Below, one piece after another: positions 8,105 to 15,741 of a DNA stretch of 27,416 nt; position 1 is the stretch's first letter; each line of letters opens with the position of its first letter. Source of the stretch: CAYMLL01 sp964390645 (GTDB lineage Bacteria; Planctomycetota; UBA8108). The notes beneath the pieces are model-generated. The model saw only the letters and a list, made by a program, of their open reading frames with translations. It was not told the DNA's origin and did not search any database. The position numbers and the translations under genes were made by a program. The DNA is taken from positions 1 to 27,416 of the forward strand of contig CAYMLL010000071.1 in NCBI GenBank assembly GCA_964390645.1, given 5' to 3'.

Positions 8105-9385
8105 TCAGCGAGGCCAGCGAGCGGGCGACAGGCCGGTGTCCTTCTCGATCCGCAGCAGCCGGTTGTACTTCGCGAGCCGCTCCGACTGTGTCACCGACCC
8201 CACCTTGATCTGCTCGCCCTGCCAGCCGAAGGCCAGGTCAGCGAGCCAGTCGTCCTCGGTCTCGCCGCTGCGCGCGCTGACGGTGATGTTCCAGGCCGCG
8301 GAACGAGCCAGCCGCAGCGCCTCGGCGGCCTCGCTGAGCGTGCCGATCTGGTTGACCTTCAGGAGCAGCGCGTCCGCCGCGGCGGAGGAGATCGCGCGCC
8401 GGATGCGCTCCGGGTTCGTGCACAGGAGATCGTCGCCGACCGTCAGGCACGAACCCGCGAGCCGCGCGTGCAGCCGGGGCCAGTCGTCCCACGCGTCCTC
8501 GGCGAGCCCGTCCTCGAGACTGACGATGCCGAAGCGATCCACCCAGTCTGCCAGCCGTTCGACCATCGCGGACGCACCGAGCGACTCCTCGTCGAGCCTG
8601 TAGATCTCCGCGCCGGCCTCGTGGAAGTGTGTCGACGCGACGTCGAGCGCCAGCGAGACATCCCGTCCCGCGACGAGCCCGGCTCGCTCGATGGCCTCCA
8701 CGGCCAGCTCGATCATCGCCTCGGAGCTCGCGCAGGGTGGTGCGAGCCCCCCTTCGTCCGCGGTCAGAAGGCGAGCACCGAACCGTTCGCACAAGAGCCC
8801 CGCGGCCTCCCGGTGAACGCTCGCGGCGACCTCGAGGCACTCGGCGATGGTGTCGGCCGTCGCCGGCACGATGAGCACGTCCTGGATCGCCACCTGTCCC
8901 CCGGCGTGGAGACCGCCGCTGAAGAGGTTGATCGTCGGTCGTGGCAGGAACTCGAGACCGGACACCGGGTCGAGCATCTCGTGGAAGGCACGCCACAACG
9001 GAACCCCCCGCTCGACCGCCGTCGCTCGCGTGAACGCCAGCGACACGGAGAGCAGGGCATTGGCCCCGAGCCGAGAGCGGTCGCGTGTGCCTTCACAGTC
9101 CGAGAGCAGGTCGTCGAGCTCCTTCGTAGACTGCAGCTCTCGACCCACGAGCCCCCCCAGGATCTCGTTCTCGACCGCGCGCACGGCGCCGCGACAGCCC
9201 CGTCCCGCGTAACGCGCGCCGTCTCCGTCGCGAAGTTCGTGCGCCTCCGCCGCTCCGGTGGACGCGCCCGACGGCACCGAGGCGCAGGCCGACACGCCGC
9301 TCTGAAGCAGGCAGGTCGTCTCGATGGTCGGACTCCCTCGACTGTCGAGAATCTCCAGGGCGTCGAGCTTGAGGATACGGCTCAT
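8105..9385 (-). CDS. Divergent enolase homologue with altered active site
   Basis: Encodes 426 residues. ATG 9385 is preferred over ATG 9397 because it gives the usual enolase N-terminus (MSRILKLDALEILDSRG) and does not overlap the kinase gene, whose stop is four bases upstream. Fold-defining motifs remain: SGASTG loop, LRDGD, DEGGLAP with Glu211, the metal ligands Asp248, Glu291 (SLEDGLAED) and Asp318 (VGDDLLCTN), Lys343 (LLKVNQIG), SGETED, and Lys394 (IKVGS). Two catalytic positions differ from enolase: Glu168 of E. coli is Asp169, and His370 is Ala371 (SARSGETED instead of SHRSGETED). The NGGEHADNN loop is SGGLHAGGQ. It either is a weak or modified 2-phosphoglycerate dehydratase or acts on an analogue. 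It sits directly behind a kinase and a dehydrogenase. No ordinary enolase gene is in the window. Confidence 0.88.
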   Translation of the reverse strand: MSRILKLDALEILDSRGSPTIETTCLLQSGVSACASVPSGASTGAAEAHELRDGDGARYAGRGCRGAVRAVENEILGGLVGRELQSTKELDDLLSDCEGTRDRSRLGANALLSVSLAFTRATAVERGVPLWRAFHEMLDPVSGLEFLPRPTINLFSGGLHAGGQVAIQDVLIVPATADTIAECLEVAASVHREAAGLLCERFGARLLTADEGGLAPPCASSEAMIELAVEAIERAGLVAGRDVSLALDVASTHFHEAGAEIYRLDEESLGASAMVERLADWVDRFGIVSLEDGLAEDAWDDWPRLHARLAGSCLTVGDDLLCTNPERIRRAISSAAADALLLKVNQIGTLSEAAEALRLARSAAWNITVSARSGETEDDWLADLAFGWQGEQIKVGSVTQSERLAKYNRLLRIEKDTGLSPARWPR

Positions 9386-9389
9386 GCGC

Positions 9390-10421
9390 TCAACCATCCC
9401 CCGGGAGCGCAGCCGCGAAGGCGCTGATCAGGCCCGGAACGGTGCGCGGTGGACAGGGCATCAGCGAGAGGATCGCCTCTTGCTGGCACTCGCGCTCCGC
9501 GTCGTCGAGATACTCCAGAGGTGAGCGGCCGGCGACCCGAGCCAGCAGACACGCGAGGGTCTGACGCACCACACGCGTCTCGAGGTCGGCCGCGAAGTCG
9601 ACGTCTCCGAGCGACTCGCGATAGGTCTCCCAGTAGAGCCGCGCCGCGGCGTTGAACGCCTGCCGCCTCCCGTCGACGTGATGCGCCTTGCTCAGCATGT
9701 GCGTCAGGGAGAACCCCAGATCGAAGGAGGGATCACCGACGTGAATCACCTCGTGATCGATCAGCACGAGTCGGCCTCCGTGCACCAGGACGTTCTTCGG
9801 GCTGAAGTCGCCGTGGACAACGGATTCGCGTCGCGCGCGAGTCTCCTCGATGACGCCGGTGAGAAACGAACGTGCCCGCGGCAAATTCGCGGCCGCGAAC
9901 CCGTAGTACGGCTCGAGGCGCAGGGACTCGAAGTACGAGCGATCCCGGAGTTCCCCCGGCACGGCGTCTCGTCGGCGGCACGATTCTCCGTGCATCGTCG
10001 CGAGGATCACCGCCAGCTGCCGAACGGCATCCCTGTCGACCTCGCCACGCAGGAGCACGGTCTTCCAGATCTCGTGCGGCAGCGGCACCGCCTCCATGGC
10101 GATGATGTGCCGCTCGTGATCCTCGAACACGAGCCCGGGGACCGTTCCCTCCGGCAACGTCGACGATAGCCAGCGGATCCCGGCGGCCTCCCGGTGCACT
10201 CGCCGGGGATCAGCGAACCAGTCGACCTCGACGCGCAGCTTCGACAGGGCCTGCTTCAGCACCCAGGAGCTCCCGTTGCACAGATCTACACGAACGGTCC
10301 GATTCGACACGCCGCCACCGAGCGTCTGCAGGCCGGGCGACTCGTCCCCTGGTATCGCCCCACGCTCACGGAGGTAGCCGGTGAGCGCGTCCACGTTCTC
10401 GATGTCCAGACCGTCGGTCAT
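9390..10421 (-). CDS. APH/choline kinase-fold small-molecule phosphotransferase
   Basis: Encodes 343 residues from ATG 10421, which overlaps the upstream dehydrogenase stop by one base (TGATG) and has GGGAGG about 10 bases before it. The frame continues open far upstream, but only as a shadow of the dehydrogenase. The N-lobe has a glycine loop (LGGGVSNRTVRV) and ATP-binding Lys56 (WVLKQAL). The C-lobe has the catalytic loop VHGDFSPKNVLV (Asp205, Asn210) and metal-binding IDHE (Asp222) followed by HVGDPSFDLGFSLTHML. This is the aminoglycoside phosphotransferase/methylthioribose kinase fold, but the HGDFSPKN motif is not that of a resistance enzyme I recognise. It should phosphorylate a hydroxyl of a small metabolite with ATP in the cytosol. 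Its place between a 2-hydroxyacid dehydrogenase and an enolase homologue suggests a hydroxyacid such as glycerate as substrate (inference). Confidence 0.85.
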   Translation of the reverse strand: MTDGLDIENVDALTGYLRERGAIPGDESPGLQTLGGGVSNRTVRVDLCNGSSWVLKQALSKLRVEVDWFADPRRVHREAAGIRWLSSTLPEGTVPGLVFEDHERHIIAMEAVPLPHEIWKTVLLRGEVDRDAVRQLAVILATMHGESCRRRDAVPGELRDRSYFESLRLEPYYGFAAANLPRARSFLTGVIEETRARRESVVHGDFSPKNVLVHGGRLVLIDHEVIHVGDPSFDLGFSLTHMLSKAHHVDGRRQAFNAAARLYWETYRESLGDVDFAADLETRVVRQTLACLLARVAGRSPLEYLDDAERECQQEAILSLMPCPPRTVPGLISAFAAALPGDG

Positions 10422-11437
10422 CACCTCACGCCTCCCGACCGAAGGCGAAGAGCGGGAGACTCGAGCACCTGACGATTGACGACATGGGGTGGGGTCTCCC
10501 CCGCGAGCGAACGCGCCACGTGACTCGCCGCGCGACGCTGCAGCTCGGCGACCGACCGATCCGAGCAGTACGCGATGTGGGGCGACGCGACGACACTCCC
10601 CAGAGCCAGGAGTGGATGGTCGGTGGCGGGCGGCTCCTCGTCGAGCACGTCGATGGCGGCGCCGGCGATGTCGCCTCTGCGGAGCGCACCGACGAGCGCG
10701 ATCTCGTCGACGAGGGCACCCCGTGCCGTGTTGATCAGGTACGCCGAGGACCGCATGCGCGCCAGCGCCTCGCCGTCGATGAGCGATCGCGTCGCGGCAT
10801 GCAGCGGCGCGTGGAGCGACACGTAGTCCGAAATCTCGAGCAGCTCGTCGAGGTCCTTCGCGACCCGCACGCCCGCCGGGACCTGATCCGGAGTCAAGCG
10901 CGGCGTGTGAGCCACGACCTCGAGCCCGAAGCCGTGCGCCCTGGGAACGACGCGACGCGCGATGTTCCCGAATCCGACGAGCCCGAGCGTCTGGCCGCGC
11001 AGTCGAGGAAGTGCCTCGGCGCCGCCCCCGTCCCAGCGTCCGAGAGACGTCTCCCGGGCGTAGTGAACAACACGCCGCGCGCAGGCGAGCAACAGCGCCA
11101 TCACGTGGTCGGCGACCTCCTCGACGCAGTAGTCCGGCACGTTGGTGACGATGATGCCCAGCCGGGTCGCCGCGACGACGTCGATGTTGTCGACGCCGAT
11201 GCCGTAGCGGCTCACGTGCACGCACCGCGACGCGACCTCCAGCACCTCGGCGGGAAGGTCCTTCCAGCAGGTCAGGATCGCATCGCAGCCAGTGGCGAGC
11301 TCCCGTAGCTCTCCGACGTCCCCTCTCCGGGCGACGACCAGCTCGGCGCCGCACGCCGAAAGTTCCGCACGCTCGACGTCGAGGGTCGGCCAGGCGTGGT
11401 CGGTCACCAGCACTCGTAACCGCAGATCGCCGTCCAT
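10421..11437 (-). CDS. CtBP-like D-2-hydroxyacid dehydrogenase
   Basis: Encodes 338 residues from ATG 11437 with AGGAG 10 bases upstream. The D-isomer-specific 2-hydroxyacid dehydrogenase pattern is complete: RYGIGVDNID, Rossmann motif LVGFGNIA, LINTARGALVDE with substrate Arg239, DVLDEEPP with Glu268, and SPHIAY with catalytic His287. RYGIGVDNID and NVPDYCVEEVADH place it nearest the C-terminal-binding-protein/phosphoglycerate dehydrogenase-like branch. There is no ACT domain, so it is not a full SerA. After the second Rossmann strand the usual acidic residue is missing (VVAHTPR), which hints at NADP(H) rather than NAD(H) (inference). It reduces a 2-keto acid, or oxidises a D-2-hydroxyacid, in the cytosol; hydroxypyruvate or glyoxylate are reasonable candidates. 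First gene of the four-gene minus-strand block. Confidence 0.87.
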   Translation of the reverse strand: MDGDLRLRVLVTDHAWPTLDVERAELSACGAELVVARRGDVGELRELATGCDAILTCWKDLPAEVLEVASRCVHVSRYGIGVDNIDVVAATRLGIIVTNVPDYCVEEVADHVMALLLACARRVVHYARETSLGRWDGGGAEALPRLRGQTLGLVGFGNIARRVVPRAHGFGLEVVAHTPRLTPDQVPAGVRVAKDLDELLEISDYVSLHAPLHAATRSLIDGEALARMRSSAYLINTARGALVDEIALVGALRRGDIAGAAIDVLDEEPPATDHPLLALGSVVASPHIAYCSDRSVAELQRRAASHVARSLAGETPPHVVNRQVLESPALRLRSGGVR

Positions 11438-11447
11438 CCGTCCGTCT

Positions 11448-11514
11448 CCTTTCCGGAACCCGGACCTGCGCCGGAGTGCCGGAAAGGCACCAAGCTAACG
11501 GCGAGCCGGAAAGG
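11448..11514. promoter_or_regulatory. Cluster of three CCGGAAAGG boxes between divergent genes
   Basis: The motif CCGGAAAGG occurs on the plus strand at 11479-11487 and 11506-11514 (27 bases apart) and inverted at 11448-11456, where on the minus strand it runs into the dehydrogenase ribosome binding site. The first plus-strand copy is the core of a perfect 5-bp hairpin, GTGCC-GGAAA-GGCAC (11476-11490). A weak minus-strand promoter (TTGCTC, 17 bases, TAGCTT) overlaps the copies. Repeated boxes between divergent genes are what an operator for a local regulator would look like; no regulator gene lies nearby. Confidence 0.4.
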
Positions 11515-11548
11515 GAGCAAGGACTGCTCCGTCGCGACACCGATCACT

Positions 11549-11554
11549 TAGAAT
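11549..11554 (+). promoter_or_regulatory. Possible -10 box for the S9 peptidase gene
   Basis: TAGAAT (11549-11554) matches 5 of 6 positions of TATAAT and is preceded by T, giving the same TTAGAAT seen before the ADP-ribosylglycohydrolase-like gene. No good -35 box lies 16-18 bases upstream (TGCTCC is the closest). Transcription would start about 50 bases before the TTG start codon. Confidence 0.33.
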
Positions 11555-11610
11555 GACCGGTTTACCGCTCGTTCCCCCGGACGAGCCTCCGCGACAAGGA
11601 GCACGACACC

Positions 11611-14517
11611 TTGATCTCAACCAGGCCTGTCGATTTCAACCGTCCGCCCCTGCTTTCCGTGCTCGGAGCGCTCGGTGTGCTGGGCGTTCTCGGCGTCCCC
11701 GTGACGTCGAGCGCGACCGCGCAGGAGAGCACCCTCAGCATCGAGCAGTGGCTTCTGCTCGACCCGACCCCGGCACATCTGCCGGCCTTTCACGACGACA
11801 AGGACGGCGCCTTCACCACGAAAGACCTCCTGACTCTCGACGCACTGGCCCCCGACCGCATTGTACCTCGCGCTGGCGAACCGGTACGCTGGCCGAACGG
11901 CAAGTCCAGCCGCTGGCACGACACGTCGACCGATGAGACCCGCCTGATCGTCTCGAGTCCGGCGAGCGTCTCCACCCCGCAAATCGCGTACGCCGCGGTG
12001 TACATTACCTGCGGGAGGTTCACCAACACGAAGCTCGTGCTCGACACGGAGCACCTGCTACGAGCCTGGGTCGACGGTCGTCAAGTCGTCGAGAAGACCG
12101 AGGCCACGGTGGAGGCCGAAGACGGCAAGACGGAGCCCGCGTCCCGAGAGGTCGACGTGACGCTCCCACTGACACAGGGAACTCACTCGCTTCTCGTCGC
12201 GCTGGCCCGCGTTCCGAAGGTGGGGCCCACCTGGACACTCCACGCGCGCCTCGTGACTGCAGGGGCCCGCGAGGCCCGTCCCCTCTCGGCAAGCACGTCC
12301 CCGTCACGCCCGCTGGCACTTCGCGACCTTCTCGACGCACGGACCGTCGCCGGCGCCGACGTCTCGTCGGACGGCGCCCTTGTGGCGATCCGCTACCGTG
12401 AGCCGGCGATCGCGGCCGCAGATTCATGGGGCTGGTTCGAGATTCGACGAACGCGGGACGGCGCGCTCGTGCGGACCATCCGCGGAGACCCGGTCTACGC
12501 CTCGTTCGCGTGGAGCCCCCGAGGACGACGCTTCAGCTATGTCACCAGGAACGGCAAGAAGGGAACGCTGTGGGTCAGCGATCTCGACGCAGCGTCAGCG
12601 CGACCAATCATCGAGAACGTCGAGAAGCTCGGTTCTCACCGCTGGTCAGCGGATGGCCGGACCATCGTCTACTCGGTGGCCGAGACGCCGAAGAAGAGCG
12701 AGCCACACGAGAAGGGAGTGCAGCGTATGCGCGGACTCCCGGATCGCTGGCCCACCCACCGGGACCGCGAGAGGCTGTTTCAGGTCGACGTCGAGAGCGG
12801 CTCGCGAAGACGGCTCACCGCCGGCGCCCCTGGCGTCGGCCTGCACGACTTCAGCCCGGACGGTCGCCACCTGCTCTTCGGTACACGCCGCTACCACCAC
12901 GAAGCTCGCCCCTACTCGACGTCGACTCTGTGGGAGCTCGATCTGCAGACGCTCGTCGCTCGCGAGATCCTCTCCGGCCCCTGGCTCGCCAGCGCCGAGT
13001 ACGGCCCCGGTGGCGAGCGTCTGCTCGTGCTGGGCAGCCCCCGCGCATTCGGAGACGCCGGAGTCCATGTCGAGGAAGGGCAGATCCCCAACGACTACGA
13101 CACGCAAGCCTTCATCGTCGATCGCCACGGTGGCGCGGCGATACCCATCACACGCGACTTCGATCCCGAGATCGTCGAAGCGTCCTGGTCACACGACGAC
13201 GGCAACATCTATCTGCGGACCACCGAGAAGTCGTTCGTCCGCCTGTATCGTTTCGATCCGAAACTCTCCGGATTCACGCGGCTCTCGACAAGCGTTGACG
13301 TCGTCTCGGGTTTCTCTCTCGCGCGGGGTGCGGCGCGGCTCATCTATCACGGCACTTCCCCGACCCACCCGGTCAAGGTCTTCGCTCTCGACCTCGAAGA
13401 TGGTGGCGACGAGTCCCGGCTGCTTTCGGATCCGAACGCGAAGCGATTCGCAGACATCCGTCTCGGCAGGACAGAAAGCTGGAGCTTCGTATCGACGAGC
13501 GGCACCAGGATCACCGGCCGCATCCACTACCCGCCCGACTTCGACGCCACCCTCGAGTACCCGATGATCGTCTACTACTACGGCGGCACCTCGCCGACAG
13601 CACGCAGCTTCGGCGGTCGCTACCCGAAGAGCTTCTGGGCCGCGCGCGGCTACGTCGTCTACATCCTGCAGCCGAGCGGAGCCACCGGCTTCGGCCAGTC
13701 CTTCTCGGCGCGCCACGTCAACAACTGGGGCAAGACGGTGGCCGGCGAGATCATCGAAGGAGTCGGAAAGGTCCTCGACAGCCACGAGTTCATCGACCCC
13801 GCACGCGTCGGCTGTATCGGCGCGTCCTACGGCGGGTTCATGACGATGAACCTGATCACGAAGACCGATCGTTTCGCGGCGGCTATCTCTCACGCCGGCA
13901 TCAGCTCGCTGGCGAGCTACTGGGGCGAGGGCTGGTGGGGATATCTCTACAATTCGGTCGCCGGCGCCAGCAGCTTCCCGTGGAACCGTCAGGATCTCTA
14001 TATCGGCGAAAGCGCCCTCTTCCGCGCTGACAGGATCACGACGCCGCTGCTCCTTCTGCACGGAACGGCCGACACCAACGTGCCGCCGGGCGAGAGCGAG
14101 CAGATGTACACGGCGCTCAAGGTCCTCCGCAAGGAGGTCGAGTACGTCCGATTCGAGGGCGAGGGCCACTGGATCCTCGAGCGTGCGAAGCGCGAGATCT
14201 GGAGCGAGACGATCGTCGCCTGGTTCGACAAGCAGCTGAAGAAGGAGCCGGCCGGCTGGGATCACCTCTTTCCGCACGGCAAGAGGGACGACGACAAACC
14301 ACAGGTACGCACGGCTGGACTCCAGTCTCGACAGTCTCCGGAGGTCTCGCCGGGTGTCGCGAAGGCCCGACCCGACCCTGCGCGGATCGAGAGGGTCGCC
14401 GAGCCACTTCTCGCTCCTCCACCCCGACAGGCCCTCGGTGTCGCGGCGCCGACTCCTCTCGAGCCCGGCAGTCCTCGCGCTCTCGGCCTCCACGGAGAAC
14501 GGCGAAACTCGAGCTGA
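11611..14517 (+). CDS. Exported S9-family prolyl oligopeptidase-type peptidase
   Basis: Encodes 968 residues. The start is TTG 11611, supported by AAGGAG (11596-11601) nine bases upstream and by the signal peptide it creates (hydrophobic run LLSVLGALGVLGVLG, cleavage near Ala37). After a beta-rich N-terminal domain (about 40-210) comes a propeller of WD40/PD40-like blades (about 225-610; for example FAWSPRGRRFSY, HDFSPDGRHLLF). The alpha/beta hydrolase domain follows, with nucleophile Ser739 in GASYGGFM, Asp821 in HGTADTNVPP and His853 in EGEGHWI, the order and spacing of the S9 family. It should cleave short peptides, often after proline or an N-terminal dipeptide, in the periplasm or outside. 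The last ~80 residues are Arg/Pro-rich and unlike the family. It diverges from the dehydrogenase-kinase-enolase block. Confidence 0.92.
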   Translation: MISTRPVDFNRPPLLSVLGALGVLGVLGVPVTSSATAQESTLSIEQWLLLDPTPAHLPAFHDDKDGAFTTKDLLTLDALAPDRIVPRAGEPVRWPNGKSSRWHDTSTDETRLIVSSPASVSTPQIAYAAVYITCGRFTNTKLVLDTEHLLRAWVDGRQVVEKTEATVEAEDGKTEPASREVDVTLPLTQGTHSLLVALARVPKVGPTWTLHARLVTAGAREARPLSASTSPSRPLALRDLLDARTVAGADVSSDGALVAIRYREPAIAAADSWGWFEIRRTRDGALVRTIRGDPVYASFAWSPRGRRFSYVTRNGKKGTLWVSDLDAASARPIIENVEKLGSHRWSADGRTIVYSVAETPKKSEPHEKGVQRMRGLPDRWPTHRDRERLFQVDVESGSRRRLTAGAPGVGLHDFSPDGRHLLFGTRRYHHEARPYSTSTLWELDLQTLVAREILSGPWLASAEYGPGGERLLVLGSPRAFGDAGVHVEEGQIPNDYDTQAFIVDRHGGAAIPITRDFDPEIVEASWSHDDGNIYLRTTEKSFVRLYRFDPKLSGFTRLSTSVDVVSGFSLARGAARLIYHGTSPTHPVKVFALDLEDGGDESRLLSDPNAKRFADIRLGRTESWSFVSTSGTRITGRIHYPPDFDATLEYPMIVYYYGGTSPTARSFGGRYPKSFWAARGYVVYILQPSGATGFGQSFSARHVNNWGKTVAGEIIEGVGKVLDSHEFIDPARVGCIGASYGGFMTMNLITKTDRFAAAISHAGISSLASYWGEGWWGYLYNSVAGASSFPWNRQDLYIGESALFRADRITTPLLLLHGTADTNVPPGESEQMYTALKVLRKEVEYVRFEGEGHWILERAKREIWSETIVAWFDKQLKKEPAGWDHLFPHGKRDDDKPQVRTAGLQSRQSPEVSPGVAKARPDPARIERVAEPLLAPPPRQALGVAAPTPLEPGSPRALGLHGERRNSS

Positions 14518-14665
14518 CCGTCCGTCGAGTCCGTGCTTCGGCCGGGCTGCGAATACGACTCACCCGCTTCGAGATCGAGACGCCGTCACGCAGTCGACGT
14601 GGTGTGTTCTCGAGGTCTGACCACACCCGTACTGGTGGCGAGGAGCCAGGGGGAGAAACCTCGGA

Positions 14666-15730
14666 CTAGGCCCGTTTCTTCGCCAGATGCTGAAACTTCT
14701 GCTTCTGATGCGCGAAGAGGTACGCGGTCTCCGGTGTGATGGAGCCCTCTTTGAGGCGCTTCAGGATCGCGTCGTCCATCAGCTGCATACCTTCACCCCG
14801 GCCTCCCTCGATCAGGGAGACGACCTTGCTGACGTTTCCTTCCCGGATAATGTTTCCGAGGCCGAACGAGCCCATGAGGATCTCGTTGACCGCGACGCGC
14901 CCCTCGCCGTCGGACCTGGGCATCAACAGCTGGGCGCAGACCCCTCGCAGCGTCACCGAGAGCATGGTACGGACCTGGTTCTGCTGGTCCTCCGGAAAGA
15001 CGTCGATGATCCGATCGACGGTCTTTGCGGCACTGTTCGTGTGCAGAGTGCCGAAGACCAGAAACCCCATCTCTGCCGCAGTGATGGCGAGCCCGATGGT
15101 CTCGGGGTCACGCATTTCTCCGACGAGGATCACGTCGGGATCGTGCGGCGTGGCGGCGGGGAGCGGGTTCCCGATGGATTGGGTGGCGACTCGGACTTCC
15201 GGCTGCGTGAAGTAGCTCTTCTTGTTGCGGTGGACGAACTCGATCGGATCCTCGATCGTGACGATGTGCTTGGACTCCCTACGGTTCACATGGTCGAGCA
15301 GTGCCGCCAGCGTCGTCGACTTGCCGCTCCCGGTCGGGCCAGTAACGAGGATCAGCCCCGCGTTGAGCTCGGTGTACCCGAGGATGACATCCGGAACCCC
15401 GAGCTTCGACAGTGGTAGAATCTCCTCCGGGATATGGCGGAAGACGATCGCAGGACCGAGTCGCGTAACGAAGGCGCTGACACGAAAACGCGCCAGTCCG
15501 GGGATCTCGTACGCGAAGTCGAGGTCGTGACGCTCCGCATAGACCTCTCGTCGCCGCGGCGACAGAATCTCGACGATGAGCGACTGCAACACGTCCGGGT
15601 CCATCGGCGTATCGGAAAGAGTGCGCAGGGTTCCGTGGACGCGGACCTTCGGGGGTACCCCCGATGTCAGGTGGAGATCAGAGCCTCCGACCTCGTCAAG
15701 CTTCGTCAGGTAGGTGTCGATCTGGGGCAT
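14666..15730 (-). CDS. pilT: PilT-type pilus retraction ATPase
   Basis: Encodes 354 residues from ATG 15730, 11 bases after the stop of the upstream PilT-like gene; only a weak TAGG precedes it. It has the PAS-like N-terminal part (SDLHLTSGVPPKVRVHG), Walker A GPTGSGKST, the Asp box TIEDPIEF, Walker B DPDVILVGEMRDPET, His box GTLHTNSAAKTVDRIIDVFP and a GNIIREGN segment near the usual AIRNLIRE. The hexamer powers type IV pilus retraction from the cytoplasmic face. Odd point: between the Asp box and Walker B the family's basic segment (ALRxALRxDPD) reads PLPAATPHDPD, so two arginines are prolines (191 and 195), with a third proline at 189. The reading frame is unbroken there. pilT rather than pilU is preferred from overall similarity. 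Confidence 0.88.
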   Translation of the reverse strand: MPQIDTYLTKLDEVGGSDLHLTSGVPPKVRVHGTLRTLSDTPMDPDVLQSLIVEILSPRRREVYAERHDLDFAYEIPGLARFRVSAFVTRLGPAIVFRHIPEEILPLSKLGVPDVILGYTELNAGLILVTGPTGSGKSTTLAALLDHVNRRESKHIVTIEDPIEFVHRNKKSYFTQPEVRVATQSIGNPLPAATPHDPDVILVGEMRDPETIGLAITAAEMGFLVFGTLHTNSAAKTVDRIIDVFPEDQQNQVRTMLSVTLRGVCAQLLMPRSDGEGRVAVNEILMGSFGLGNIIREGNVSKVVSLIEGGRGEGMQLMDDAILKRLKEGSITPETAYLFAHQKQKFQHLAKKRA

Positions 15731-15741
15731 ATAGCGTCGGC

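Noticed and set aside
8045..9427. A 460-residue plus-strand open frame opposite the enolase homologue.
   Set aside because: It has no recognisable motif and is the mirror of a conserved gene, a usual artefact in GC-rich DNA; the same applies to long frames opposite lysS, hldE, the S9 gene and the kdsA operon.
9390..10421. Possible aminoglycoside-resistance gene.
   Set aside because: It shares only the APH fold; the loop HGDFSPKN and the metabolic neighbours argue for a small-metabolite kinase.
10422..11540. The kinase frame continues open on the minus strand up to about 11540, suggesting a 716-residue fusion.
   Set aside because: The extension is Arg-rich with no domain and lies antiphase to the well-supported dehydrogenase gene; ATG 10421 has a ribosome binding site and the TGATG overlap.
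14518..14665. Possible terminator hairpin (GGTGTG/CACACC) between the S9 and pilT genes.
   Set aside because: Short stem, 15-base loop with competing pairings and no T run on either strand.
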